Origin: Streptomyces sp. NBC_00878
Lineage (GTDB): Bacteria > Actinomycetota > Actinomycetes > Streptomycetales > Streptomycetaceae
NCBI RefSeq assembly: GCF_026341515.1
Contig: NZ_JAPEOK010000001.1
Span: 7,130,001-7,194,000 of the forward strand
Reading direction: 5' to 3'
DNA length: 64,000 nt
Shown here: in pieces, positions 34,253 to 42,793 of the stretch
Layout: every line of letters begins with the position of its first letter
Numbering within the stretch: the first letter of the stretch is position 1
Made by a program: the position numbers and the translations under genes
Notes under the pieces: model-generated
Databases searched by the model: none
What the model was told of the DNA's origin: nothing
What the model saw: the letters and a program-made list of their open reading frames with translations, nothing else

Positions 34253-35062
34253 GTGCCCGAAGGGCACACCATCCACCGGCTGGCCGAGGACTGCCTCGCC
34301 GGCTTCGGCGGCCGCAGGGCACAAGTCACCAGCCCCCAGGGCAAGTTCACGGACGCCGCGGCCCTCCTGACCGGCACGGAACTGACCACGGCGGAGGCCC
34401 ACGGCAAACACCTCTTCCTCCGCTTCGAGTCCGAGGACTGGATCCACATCCACCTCGGCCTCTTCGGCAAGGTGAACTTCGGCACCACCCCCGCACCCCC
34501 GCCCACGGACACGGTCCGCCTGAGACTCGCGAACGACACCGCGTACGTGGACCTCCGCGGCCCCACCACCTGCACGCTGATCACGGACGCGGAGAAGCTG
34601 GCGGTACATGCCCGCCTGGGCCCGGACCCCCTGCGCGAGGACGCGGAACCGGCCCGCGCGTACCCGCGCATCGCCCGCAGCCGTACGACGATCGCCGCCC
34701 TCCTCCTGGACCAGAAGATCATCGCGGGCGTGGGCAACGTCTACCGCGCGGAGGTCCTCTTCCGGCACGGCATCGACCCGTACCGGGCGGGCAAGGACAC
34801 CACGGCGGCCGAGTGGGACGCGATCTGGACGGACCTGGTCGCGCTGATGCGCCAGGGCGTCCGCAACAACCGGATCGACACCGTCCGACCGGAACACGAA
34901 CCGGACGTGATGGGCCGTCCGCCGCGCAAGGACGACCACGGCGGCGAGGTCTACGTGTACCGCAGGGCCAACCTGCCCTGCCACATCTGTGGCGGCGAGA
35001 TCCGCACCGCCGATCTCGCCGCCCGCAACCTCTTCTGGTGCCCTACCTGTCAGAAGGCCTGA
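34253..35062 (+). CDS. Fpg/Nei-family DNA glycosylase (Nei1-like)
   Basis: A bifunctional base-excision repair enzyme (glycosylase plus AP lyase) for oxidised bases. The 269-residue protein begins V(M)-PEGHTIHRL, leaving Pro2 and Glu3 as catalytic residues after Met removal. A helix-two-turn-helix region carries IIAGVGNVYRAEVLF. The C-terminal zinc finger is complete: CHIC-x16-CPTC (residues about 243-266). PEGHT is typical of the mycobacterial Nei1 branch rather than Fpg (PELPE). GTG 34253 has AGGAGG 4-5 nt upstream. It lies beside rpiB, conserved with mycobacteria. Confidence 0.92.
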   Translation: MPEGHTIHRLAEDCLAGFGGRRAQVTSPQGKFTDAAALLTGTELTTAEAHGKHLFLRFESEDWIHIHLGLFGKVNFGTTPAPPPTDTVRLRLANDTAYVDLRGPTTCTLITDAEKLAVHARLGPDPLREDAEPARAYPRIARSRTTIAALLLDQKIIAGVGNVYRAEVLFRHGIDPYRAGKDTTAAEWDAIWTDLVALMRQGVRNNRIDTVRPEHEPDVMGRPPRKDDHGGEVYVYRRANLPCHICGGEIRTADLAARNLFWCPTCQKA

Positions 35063-35145
35063 AAACCGGCGGTTTTGAAACCGGCAGGCATGGAAGCCGC
35101 TGGGCGATCAGGCCCGATGGGCCGGTGGTAGGCGTGCCATACGGC

Positions 35146-36381
35146 TCAGAAACCATGCGGCAGCCACGGCGCCACGACGGAGGAGAAGCCCAGCGACGCC
35201 TCCGCGAGGGTGCCCTGGCGGAGCTCTCGCACCCGCCCGGACGCGGCGAGCGAGGCGAGGGACACGCCGCCGAGATACGCCGACCCCAACTCCCGTACGG
35301 ACAGCGTGAGATCGGCCGCGTCGGCGGTCCGCGCGCAGGACGCTCCCTTCGCGTCGCCCGTGAGCCGCCAACGCCCCTCGTTCCAGGGGCAGAAGGCGTC
35401 CTCGACCTCGAACACGACATCCACGGGCGCCTGGTACGTCCGCGCCTCCAGGGCCGCGCCGATGTCGACGAGCCGGACGTACAACGAGTCCCGGAACGCC
35501 ACGCCGCAGCGCCGGATGTCGGAGACCAGATGCTGCCAGGCGTCGTCGACGGGCCGGTTGTACGTCTTCACCGTCGACGTCAGGTCGATGTCGAAGAGGT
35601 GCTGCCACAGCGCCGCGTACGCGGCCGGGTCGAGCGCCTCCAGATCGCGCAGCTCGATGGTGCCCTTGGGGCCGGCCATGTCGCTGTCCGGCTTGTTGAA
35701 GTACCGCGCGTAGCCCACGACTTCGCCGTCCCGCTCCGCGAGCACGCACTGCAACGGCGACGAGCCCTTGCGGTCGCTCTCCGGGTCGAGCACCGGAAGC
35801 CGCTCCCAGCCGGGCCGGCGCTCCAGCATCCCGGGCCGGGCCGCCACCTGTCGCGCGTACACGGCCTCGCAGGCGTCGCGTACGGCCGGGGCGTCCGGCA
35901 CCACGAGCCGCAGACGTACGTCATCCGTGCCCTGAGGCACCGACAGCCGCACCCGGGACGTGTCGATCTCGGCGCGCAGTTGGTGGGTCGCCATGCCGTA
36001 GCCGAACCGGCCGTAGATGACGGGCTCGGACGCCGTGAGCACGGCGAGGGGCTCGCCCCAGGACCGTACGTCGTCCAGCTGGCGCCGCATCATCGACCTC
36101 AGTACGCCGCGCCTGCGGTGCGTCGAGGCGACGCTCACCATCGTGACGCCGGCCGCCGGCACGGCCGCACCGCCCGGTACGGTGACCCGGTAGGTGAACG
36201 CCCCGGCCGTGCCCACACAGTCGTCGCCGTCCCAGGCGCCGATGAACCGGTCGTGCTCCGTGAGGTCGCTCCAAAGCGACCTCTCCTCGGGGGATTCCGT
36301 GACCCCGCCGAACGCGAGCTCCAGTTTCCCGTACCACTTGTCCCAGTCGTCCGGGCGCAGCACGCGCAAGTCTGTCGTCAT
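35146..36381 (-). CDS. Eis-like GNAT N-acetyltransferase
   Basis: A 411-residue protein with tandem GNAT folds plus a sterol-carrier-like C-terminal region, the Eis layout. The acetyl-CoA binding segment is VASTHRRRGVLRSMMRRQL (residues about 83-101), followed by LTASEPVIYGRFGYGMAT, the hallmark YGRFGYG block. The final residues, PWLPHGF, place a C-terminal Phe carboxylate as in Eis enzymes. Mycobacterial Eis acetylates aminoglycosides and lysines; the substrate here is unknown. ATG 36381 is the start, with a short-spaced GAGG. It is divergent from the SpoIIE phosphatase gene. Confidence 0.88.
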   Translation of the reverse strand: MTTDLRVLRPDDWDKWYGKLELAFGGVTESPEERSLWSDLTEHDRFIGAWDGDDCVGTAGAFTYRVTVPGGAAVPAAGVTMVSVASTHRRRGVLRSMMRRQLDDVRSWGEPLAVLTASEPVIYGRFGYGMATHQLRAEIDTSRVRLSVPQGTDDVRLRLVVPDAPAVRDACEAVYARQVAARPGMLERRPGWERLPVLDPESDRKGSSPLQCVLAERDGEVVGYARYFNKPDSDMAGPKGTIELRDLEALDPAAYAALWQHLFDIDLTSTVKTYNRPVDDAWQHLVSDIRRCGVAFRDSLYVRLVDIGAALEARTYQAPVDVVFEVEDAFCPWNEGRWRLTGDAKGASCARTADAADLTLSVRELGSAYLGGVSLASLAASGRVRELRQGTLAEASLGFSSVVAPWLPHGF

Positions 36382-36567
36382 GTCCTCATGCCTACCAGGG
36401 CAATCCGGGATGAGCGACTGTATTTCTCCCCACTCGGCAATGTCGGGTACCCATCCGGCCGTACGCTCTGCGAGGGTTGGAATTCCCTGTGACTTCCGTC
36501 CCCGGACGGGGGACAAGTGGGACCTCCCGTGCCAAGCACCTGGTCCGATGGATAGGGTCCCGAACTA

Positions 36568-37749
36568 ATGGCAGCAGGACGAGAGCGGCGCGCGGAGGCC
36601 GAGACGTTCACGGCCCGGTTGAAGAAGCAGGTTCACCGGGTCCGCACCGGCCTGCGCAGATCCGCCGTCGACTACTTCCGCGGCGACGGCTCCGACTGGG
36701 TCGCGCTCGCCGCTCTGCTGCTGACGATTCCCGTGATCGCCGGCCTCACACTCATGAACGCGGTCTGGTGCTCGCCGGCGCTGCTCGTCCTGCCGATCGT
36801 CGCGGGCGGGCTGTTGCTGCGGCCGTCGAGTCTGCTCGGGCTGTACGCCGCGGCCGCCACCGCGCTGATCGTGGAGTCGGTGAAACTCGGGCCGTACACG
36901 GAGGGGCCTTCCCGGGTGACGCCGGGGATCGTGCTGGTCGTGGCCGCGTGCGGGTTCTTCGGGCTGTTGATCGCTCAGTTCCGCAGTCGGGTGGGTGTGC
37001 CGTGGCGGCGGGGCGGGACCATGCTGTTCGACCTGCGTGAGCGGATCCGGGTGCAGAGCAAGTTGCCGCAGCTGCCGATGGGTTGGCATCGGGAGATGGC
37101 TCTTCGGCCGGCCGGCGGGCAGTCGTTCTCCGGCGACTTCGTCGTCGCGGCGCGTACGAACGGGGGCCGCACGCTTGAGGTTGTCCTGACGGACGTTTCC
37201 GGCAAGGGGATGGACGCGGGGTCGCGTGCGCTGCTGTTGTCGGGGGCGTTCGGGGGCCTGCTGGGCTCGCTTCCGCCGCACGCGTTCCTGCCCGCGGCGA
37301 ACGGGTACTTGCTCCGGCAGGACTGGGACGAGGGCTTCGCCACGTCGATCCACCTGGTCCTGGACCTGGACTCGGGCGACTACGAGTTGTTCTCGGCAGG
37401 CCATCCGCCGGGGCTTCAACTCAGCGCGGGGAGTGGGCGCTGGGAGGAGAAGGCCGCGGAGGGGCCGTTGCTGGGGGTGTACGACGGGGCCCAGTTCGAC
37501 CCGGTGAAGGGTTCGTTGCGGCCTGGAGACGTCCTGATGCTCTTCACGGACGGCCTGGTGGAAACGTCCGACCGAGACATCGTCGAGGGCATCGACCGGC
37601 TGACCGGGGAGGCGGACCGGTATGTGGCCGGAGGCTTCCACGGCGCGGCGTGGCACCTCATCGAGGCGGTGGCGAAGGACGTGAACGATGACCGGGCGTT
37701 GCTGCTGATCTGCCGCGAGGGGGCGGCTGTGGGGCCGGTGACGGTTTGA
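36568..37749 (+). CDS. Membrane-bound SpoIIE-type PP2C phosphatase
   Basis: A 393-residue protein: a basic cytoplasmic N-terminus, four membrane helices at about residues 45-140 (LAALLLTIPVIAGL, then LLVLPIVAGGLLL, etc.), then a SpoIIE/RsbU-like phosphatase domain at about 165-390. The metal-binding motifs are SFSGDFVV, LTDVSGKGMDAG, FSAGHPPGL, MLFTDGLVE and DDRALLLI. Such phosphatases dephosphorylate anti-anti-sigma proteins; the partner is not in this window. The first helices probably sense an envelope signal. The Shine-Dalgarno before ATG 36568 is poor; a TAGGGT box lies 9 nt upstream. Confidence 0.9.
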   Translation: MAAGRERRAEAETFTARLKKQVHRVRTGLRRSAVDYFRGDGSDWVALAALLLTIPVIAGLTLMNAVWCSPALLVLPIVAGGLLLRPSSLLGLYAAAATALIVESVKLGPYTEGPSRVTPGIVLVVAACGFFGLLIAQFRSRVGVPWRRGGTMLFDLRERIRVQSKLPQLPMGWHREMALRPAGGQSFSGDFVVAARTNGGRTLEVVLTDVSGKGMDAGSRALLLSGAFGGLLGSLPPHAFLPAANGYLLRQDWDEGFATSIHLVLDLDSGDYELFSAGHPPGLQLSAGSGRWEEKAAEGPLLGVYDGAQFDPVKGSLRPGDVLMLFTDGLVETSDRDIVEGIDRLTGEADRYVAGGFHGAAWHLIEAVAKDVNDDRALLLICREGAAVGPVTV

Positions 37750-37796
37750 GGGTTCGTGTTTGTCTGCGGGGCCGGTTTTGTCTGCGGGTTGGGTGT

Positions 37797-38190
37797 GGCT
37801 GGTCGCGCAGTTCCCCGCGCCCCTGGGTGGGTGGGGGCTGGGGGTTCGTTTCCTGGGTGCGGGGCCGCGACGGGACGTGCGTCCGCAGCCGGTGACGTAA
37901 GGCGCGGTTGCCGCACGGTTGCTGCGTTCGTGTGTCGTCGTACGCTGCGGACACACATCCCGCCGCACCCCTCCGGCAGGGGACCACCCGCACCCCGCCA
38001 GGGGCGCGGGGAACGGCGCGAGCAATCCACGTGGACCCGCACTCGACACACCATCCCCAACCCCCACCCACCCCAGGGGCGCGGGGAACTGCGCGACAAG
38101 CCCAGGGCGGCCCGCAGGTGACGTACAAGCGACGGGGGTCTGGGGGCGGAGCACCCAGTTTCGGGAAGGGGTGGGGTTGGGGAAAGGGAA
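37797..38190. repeat. 448-bp gap filled by dispersed repeats, including a long inverted pair
   Basis: A segment of about 46 bp at 37798-37843 (CTGGTCGCGCAGTTCCCCGC ... GGGCTGGGGG) recurs in inverted orientation at 38052-38101, nearly perfect, separated by about 210 bp. A shorter AGGGGCGCGGGGAAC copy is at about 38001. Bases 38138-38187 hold another GGGAAGGGGTGGGGTTGGGG block. No gene is seen from 37750 to 38197. The pair could form a large hairpin acting as a terminator. Confidence 0.75.
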
Positions 38191-38197
38191 CCCACGC

Positions 38198-38467
38198 TCA
38201 ACCAACCCGTACCTCCACCTTCTCCCGCCCCCCGGGCAACACCCCGGCCAACCACCCCGCCCGCCCCGCCGCCAACGGCCCAAGAACGGCCAGCACCAAC
38301 ACATACCCCGCGATGAACGGCGCCAGCCGCTCATCGAGCCCCACCCCCGCAGCCATCGTCGCGAGAATGAGCGCGAACTCCCCACGCGCAAGCAGCGTGG
38401 TGGAAACATTGCCGGCAGGCCCGGCCCCGAACCCGTACACCCGAGCCGCCCCCCAGCCCCGCCAACA
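38198..38467 (-). pseudogene. C-terminal fragment of a cation:proton antiporter (KefB/CPA2 type)
   Basis: Reading from the stop above 38467, the frame gives RGWGAARVYGFGAGPAGN and then STTLLARGEFALILATMAAG, GLDERLAPFIAGYVLVLAVL and a tail VLPGGREKVEVRVG. This is the last 80-90 residues of a CPA2-type antiporter membrane domain. The upstream 300 or more residues are absent and replaced by unrelated sequence, so only a 3' relic remains. Confidence 0.75.
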
Positions 38468-38656
38468 CGTTCAGGGTCGGGCCGGTCCGGCCAGTCCGGC
38501 AGGTCCGATTGGTGGGGTTTTCCTCAGCTCGACTCGGCGGTCGGCCTCATGGTCCCGAGGGGTCCCGAATCCGTAGTTTCGAGACATCGGCAGCGAGCGC
38601 GCTGCGACGAGCGATGTCACGAGCGATGCGACGAGTGAGGGAAGGCGGACCCGGCC

Positions 38657-39060
38657 ATGGGGCTGCGCAAGAAGCGGTACGAGGACGGGGCCGCCGTACA
38701 GAGCACAACCAGTGCCGGCCGCCCGGCAGTTGTACAGGGCATGACCGGCCCGGCGGGAGACTGCGCTGTCGAACTCTGTGGCGTGCGGCGTCGGTACGGG
38801 CGCGGTGCCTCCGCCGTGCGGGCGCGCTCGACACCACCACCGCGGCCGAGGTCCTCGGTCTGCTGAGGCAGGCCGTGGACGGGCTCGGTGCCACGGTCGT
38901 CATGGTCACCCACGACCCGGCGGCCGCCGCCTGGGCCGACCGCGTCCTGTTCCTCGCCGACGGCTCGATCGCCGACCACCTGGAGCGTGCCCCGGCCGAC
39001 CGGATCGCCGCCCGCATGGCGTCGCTGACGACGCCGTCCTACTCGGGAGCGGCAGCCTGA
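38657..39060 (+). pseudogene. ABC transporter ATP-binding protein with an internal deletion
   Basis: ATG 38657 starts a typical lipoprotein-export-type ATPase N-terminus (MGLRKKRYEDGAAVQ ... VRRRYGRGASAVRA). At about 38825 the frame shifts to ALDTTTAAEVLGLLRQAVDG, and ATVVMVTHDPAAAAWADRVL runs to the end at 39060. Walker A, the Q-loop, the ABC signature and Walker B are all missing; only the H-loop (VTHD) remains. A functional ATPase is impossible. Its stop codon overlaps the ATG of the permease relic, as in an intact operon. Confidence 0.85.
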
Positions 39061-40073
39061 TGTTCGTACCCAACGGCCTTGCCCGTGCCGCCGTCCGCTT
39101 CAAGCCCGCAGCCTTCGTGGGCAGGTTCGTCGCGCTCGCCATGGCCGCGCTGATCGTCTCGGCGTGCGGCATCCTCCTGGAGACCGGCCTGCGCGTCTCG
39201 GTTCCGCCCGTCCTCCCCCAGTCTCAACTTCGTTCGACCGGGGGGACCCCCATCGCCGACGTCCCCGTGGTCGCCGCCGCCGACCAGCGGGCCCACCTCG
39301 TCACCGGCCACGGCGAGGACCGCGAGGACGACGCCGTGCCGCTCCCGGACAAGGCCTGGCTGGACAACTCCCTGGTGGAGAAGGCCGGTTCGGTGGCCGG
39401 GGCGCGAGCGGCGGTGCCGGACGTGACCTTCCCCGTCCAGACGCGGGAGGGCGAGCAGGTCACCGCACACGGCTGGGGCTCGACCGCGTTCACCGTCGAG
39501 CGGCTGACGTCGGGGCAGGCCCCCGGGGAAGGCGAAGTCGTCCTCACGAAGGGGGTCTTCGCCAACGGGGTTGCACAGGGCGCGGTGGGTGACCGCGGCA
39601 CCCTCACCACGGCCGACGGCCCCCGCACCTTCCGCGTCTCCGGGCTCACCAAGGCCGAGGCGCCCACGGCCTGGTTCACCGACACCGAAGCCGTACGCGT
39701 CTCCGGGCACCCCGGTCGCGTCGACGCCATCGCCGTCCTCCCGAAGGAGGGCGTGTCGGCCGGGACCCTCAAGTCCCAGGTGGAGCACGCCCTCGGGAAC
39801 CGCGCCGAGGTGTACGCGGGCGACGACCGCGGGACCGTCGAGGACTCCTCCCTCGCCGAGGCCAAGGCACTGCTCGTCGCGCTCGCCGGCATCGCCCTCG
39901 GCACGGCCATCGCGCCGGCCACGCTCGTCCCGATGATGAAGGGCCTGACGGGCCAGGCGCCGTACATACCCCCGCTGGTGTACGGCTCGTTCGCGGCGGC
40001 CATGGTGATCCTCGGCCTGACGGCGGCGACCGTACCGGCCCGGGCCGCGATACGGGGCACACTCGACGCATGA
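39060..40073 (+). pseudogene. FtsX/MacB-like ABC permease, internally deleted (337 codons left)
   Basis: ATG 39060 overlaps the ATPase stop. The first helix (RFVALAMAALIVSACGILL) and much of the extracytoplasmic region are readable (AHLVTGHGEDREDDAVPLPD). After SSLAEAKALLVALAG the frame runs straight into the final segment (PATLVPMMKGLTGQAPYIPP, last helix, then VPARAAIRGTLDA). Family members have about 800 residues and 8-10 helices; only two are left, so the joining was in frame but the product cannot form a pore. A dispersed repeat is also embedded near 39212. Codon use still looks coding, implying recent decay. Confidence 0.8.
39212..39255 (+). repeat. Copy 2 of the 44-bp element, inside the permease relic
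   Basis: CCTCCCCCAGTCTCAACTTC ... GGGGACCCCCATCG lies in frame and encodes LPQSQLRSTGGTPIA between the first helix and the ectodomain, where family members have a shorter join. Diverged from the other copies at about six positions. Confidence 0.75.
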
Positions 40074-40549
40074 CCGAGAACGAGCGCCGAGTGACCGAGA
40101 GACCGCTGCTGACCCTCACCGAGGTCGAGGCCCTGGCCCGCAACGCCCACGCAGCCCAGACGGACAAGGCGGGCCGCCCGTACACCGAGCACCTGCGGGC
40201 CGTGGCCGACGGGGTACGGGCCCGCGGCGGCGACGAGGAGCAGATCGCCGCCGCCTGGCTGCACGACTCCGTCGAGGACGACGCGCTCTCCGAGGACTGG
40301 CTCCGCGAGGCCGCACTGTCCCGCCGTACGAAGGACATCGTGCTGGCCCTCACCAAGCGGCAGGGCGAGCCCCCGGAGGCCTACGCCGACCGCATCCTGG
40401 CAACCCCGGGAGCCCTCCTGGTGAAGGAGTCCGACCTGGCCCACAACGCGAACCCGGCCCGCCTGGAGGCCCTGGACGAGTTCACCCGAGCCCGCCTGAC
40501 CCAGAAGTACACAAAGATGCGCAAACTCCTGGGCTTGCCGCGCCCCTGA
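40070..40549 (+). CDS. HD-domain phosphohydrolase (small RelA/SpoT-HD-like)
   Basis: A 159-residue protein with an HD metal site: His in NAHAAQTDKAGRPYTEHL (residues about 26-43), the HD pair in AAWLHDSVEDD (about 62-72), and Asp in VKESDLAHNANP (about 118-129). This resembles the hydrolase half of RelA/SpoT proteins and the stand-alone MESH1-type (p)ppGpp hydrolases, but the substrate is untested. ATG 40070 overlaps the stop of the permease relic by 4 bp, so it was probably an operon member and may still depend on that transcript. The reading frame is intact. Confidence 0.82.
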   Translation: MTENERRVTERPLLTLTEVEALARNAHAAQTDKAGRPYTEHLRAVADGVRARGGDEEQIAAAWLHDSVEDDALSEDWLREAALSRRTKDIVLALTKRQGEPPEAYADRILATPGALLVKESDLAHNANPARLEALDEFTRARLTQKYTKMRKLLGLPRP

Positions 40550-40562
40550 CCGCGCCCCTGCA

Positions 40563-40700
40563 GGGGCGCGGGGCTGTGACATTGTGCGGCTCCTCCCCCA
40601 CTCTCGGCTCCTCCCCCACTCTCGGCTTCGCTCGAGCGGGGGGACCCCCATGAGCGGGGGGACCCCCATCGTGGGCGCGACGAGCCACGGCGGACCCGCA
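40563..40700. repeat. Composite repeat with copy 3 of the 44-bp element (partly duplicated)
   Basis: GGGGCGCGGGGCTGTGACAT, then TGTGCGGCTCC, then the element (40592-40671, with its left part and its GGGGGGACCCCCAT part each present twice), then GTGGGCGCGACGAGCCAC. The same flanks without the element occur at 22697-22764. It fills the gap between converging genes. Confidence 0.75.
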
Positions 40701-40751
40701 GGTTCAAAACGACGGCATCTCCCGCGCGGAGCGCCGCCGAGGGGCCGGCCC

Positions 40752-41936
40752 TTACGACTTGGCCCGCTCCCGGGCCAACTCCGCGGCGTCCCTCTTGAAC
40801 GCCCACGCCATCCTCGGCTCCATGGCGAAGCGAAACACCCGCCGCACAGGCGGAGTACACAGCACCGTGATGAGCGCCGCCGCGGCAACCGTGAGGAAGA
40901 TCTCGCCGAGTGGCTGGTTCAGCCAGGCGTAGTCGTCGTACCAGCCCCAGAAGCGGGAGCCCTTGGCGAGGAAGCCGTGCAGCAGATAGCCGTACAGCGT
41001 GCCCGCACCGAGCACCGTGAACCACATCGTGCGGCGCGGCACCCAGGCGAAGAAGCAGGAGGTGAGTACCAGCGAACAGCCGAACATCGCGAGCGTCATC
41101 ACCACACCGGCCCACCAGGGGGCACCCAGCTCCTGGGCGCTGTCGCGGTGGTAGAACCACGCCGAGTTCATGCGTGGCCCCGCCCAGTACGCGAAGGCGA
41201 GCGCGCCCAGGAGGACCGGCACCGACAGGATCCGCACTTCGCGGCGCCGCATCAGCTGGAAGTGCTCGGGCTTCATGAACAGGCCCACGACGAAGAACGG
41301 CAGGAACTGCAGGACCCGCTGGAGGTCGAGGTCGTCGCCGATGTCGGGCGAGACGGAGGCGAGGGCGGCGATGGCGAGCGCGAGCGGCACGGGCCAGCGC
41401 ACGACCTTCCACAGCGGTACGGTCATCCGCCACACGAACAGCGCGACCAGGAACCAGGTGAGGTACCACGGGTCGAGCAGACTGATCGGGTGGCTCGGGT
41501 CGTCGTCCGCCCACTTCTTGAAGAGGGAGTACGCGACCTCGAAGAGGACGTACGGCACGGCGATGCCCGTGACCAGCCGCTGGAGCCGGTCGGCGCGCAT
41601 GTCGAAACTGCGGGAGAAATAGCCGGAGACGAGGATGAAGGCCGGCATGTGGAAGGTGTAGACGACCATGTAGAGCGCCTCGGCGGCGCGGCTGTGGTCG
41701 GTGAGCGGTTCCCAGGCGTGGCCCATCGCGACGAACACGATCGCCAGGTATTTCGCGTTGTCGAAGAACGCGTCGCGCTGCTTGACGGGCTTGGCGTCCG
41801 GCCCGGTGGTGGCGGTACCCGGGCGCGGGGATCCCGGGGTCTGCGGTGGTCGCGGGCTCGTTACTCCCGGCGCCGGTGTCTGGGCCGACGGGAGCGGAGC
41901 CCCTTGACGGCCGTGCGGACGGAGCGAGTTCGTCAC
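40752..41936 (-). CDS. Membrane acyltransferase (acyltransferase-3 family)
   Basis: A 394-residue integral membrane protein with about 10 helices and the acyltransferase-3 features: a catalytic His in FFDNAKYLAIVFVAMGHAWE (residues about 55-75), HMPAFILVSGYFSRSF in helix 3, and a late GYLLHGF. Relatives O-acetylate sugars or cell-envelope glycans using acyl-CoA. The first 50 residues are a Pro/Thr-rich disordered tail. GTG 41936 is preferred over GTG 41948 because GGGAGGG lies 4-5 nt upstream. No glycan genes adjoin, so the target is unknown. Confidence 0.82.
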   Translation of the reverse strand: MTNSLRPHGRQGAPLPSAQTPAPGVTSPRPPQTPGSPRPGTATTGPDAKPVKQRDAFFDNAKYLAIVFVAMGHAWEPLTDHSRAAEALYMVVYTFHMPAFILVSGYFSRSFDMRADRLQRLVTGIAVPYVLFEVAYSLFKKWADDDPSHPISLLDPWYLTWFLVALFVWRMTVPLWKVVRWPVPLALAIAALASVSPDIGDDLDLQRVLQFLPFFVVGLFMKPEHFQLMRRREVRILSVPVLLGALAFAYWAGPRMNSAWFYHRDSAQELGAPWWAGVVMTLAMFGCSLVLTSCFFAWVPRRTMWFTVLGAGTLYGYLLHGFLAKGSRFWGWYDDYAWLNQPLGEIFLTVAAAALITVLCTPPVRRVFRFAMEPRMAWAFKRDAAELARERAKS

Positions 41937-42514
41937 AGGCCCTCCCACCAGGAGCTGGGGGAGACGATCCTGGACCTCGCTGCGCGTGCGGGGGACGTGG
42001 CAGCGTAGAACATCTGAGGCACCCTAGCGTTGTCGGTGTGATTTCGTAAAACCTCTGAGGTGAATCCTGCTTATCACCCGACGAGTACCCGGGATTTGAT
42101 GAAGTCGACATAGTGATGTCCATGTCGATCGGTGTACTGCATGCGGGTGTTACGTCCGTATTCGTCATGACTAAATGGTGCATAGCACTCGCGGGCGACT
42201 CTGGTGAAATGTCTGGTTGATTCGTCTTTAGTGACCCGCTGTCAGTCTCGCCGGTGTGTCTGTGGCGGCAATTCGAATTGCCTGCGAACGGGTTGTGCGG
42301 GCGAGTGCGTGGACATGGCAACGATCATCCTGAATTTCTTGTGAGGGGAGTCACTCGAATTGCCGTGCGGTGTCTGCCTGTTCGCCTCTGTGACCGAACG
42401 GTGGCTCACCGGCCGCATACGCCGGGCCGGTTGGTGGCACGATGGTTCTGGCGGGGGTGCGCGGGGTTGCACCTCCGGGCCGGGAGAGCGGACCGACCTA
42501 GGGTGTGATCAGTT
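41937..42514. promoter_or_regulatory. 578-bp AT-richer intergenic region with a 16-bp perfect palindrome
   Basis: Noticeably less GC-rich than its surroundings; no convincing gene. Bases 42267-42282 read GGCAATTCGAATTGCC, a perfect palindrome, and a half-copy CGAATTGCCG recurs at about 42355. ACCTCTGAGGT (42051-42061) is an 11-bp palindrome about 115 bp before the acyltransferase start. The size and base composition suggest long 5' leaders or several regulator sites for the divergent genes. Confidence 0.5.
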
Positions 42515-42709
42515 GTGGCCATTTCGCTGTCAGTGGTGCTGCTGTTGGGGATCGTCCTCGTGGTGTTGATACGAGGCGGATCGATCAAAGGCGGGCCGGC
42601 GGCAGTCGCCGTGCTCTTTGGATTCTTCCTTGCCTCCACAGGCATGGCGGACGACATCCAACGGTTCCTCAACTCGGTGGCGGAGACCATCAACTCGATC
42701 CAGTTCTGA
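42515..42709 (+). CDS. Small membrane protein
   Basis: 64 residues: helix 1 at about residues 3-20 (SLSVVLLLGIVLVVLI), a short basic loop RGGSIKGG, helix 2 at about 27-44 (AAVAVLFGFFLASTG), and an amphipathic tail DDIQRFLNSVAETINSIQF. I do not know a function. GTG 42515 has no Shine-Dalgarno; a TAGGGT box lies 10 nt upstream. Good third-position GC and typical lone-membrane-protein makeup support it. The hydrolase gene follows, perhaps in one transcript. Confidence 0.7.
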   Translation: MAISLSVVLLLGIVLVVLIRGGSIKGGPAAVAVLFGFFLASTGMADDIQRFLNSVAETINSIQF

Positions 42710-42793
42710 CCGACCGCGACGCACTCGGTGAACGGGAGCGAGCAGGTCACCAGGACATCGGGGCATCGGGGCACGACCACGGGGAGCGTGACC

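Noticed and set aside
36565..38409. A 614-codon minus-strand frame opposite the SpoIIE phosphatase and through the repeats
   Set aside because: It crosses dispersed repeats and the antisense of a clear gene; composition is non-coding-like.
39060..40073. The 337-codon permease as a genuine short transporter
   Set aside because: Only two membrane helices remain and its ATPase partner has lost all nucleotide-binding motifs, so a relic is far more likely.
42314..42343. A 9-codon leader peptide (MATIILNFL)
   Set aside because: No ribosome site, no linked hairpin and no link to a biosynthetic gene.
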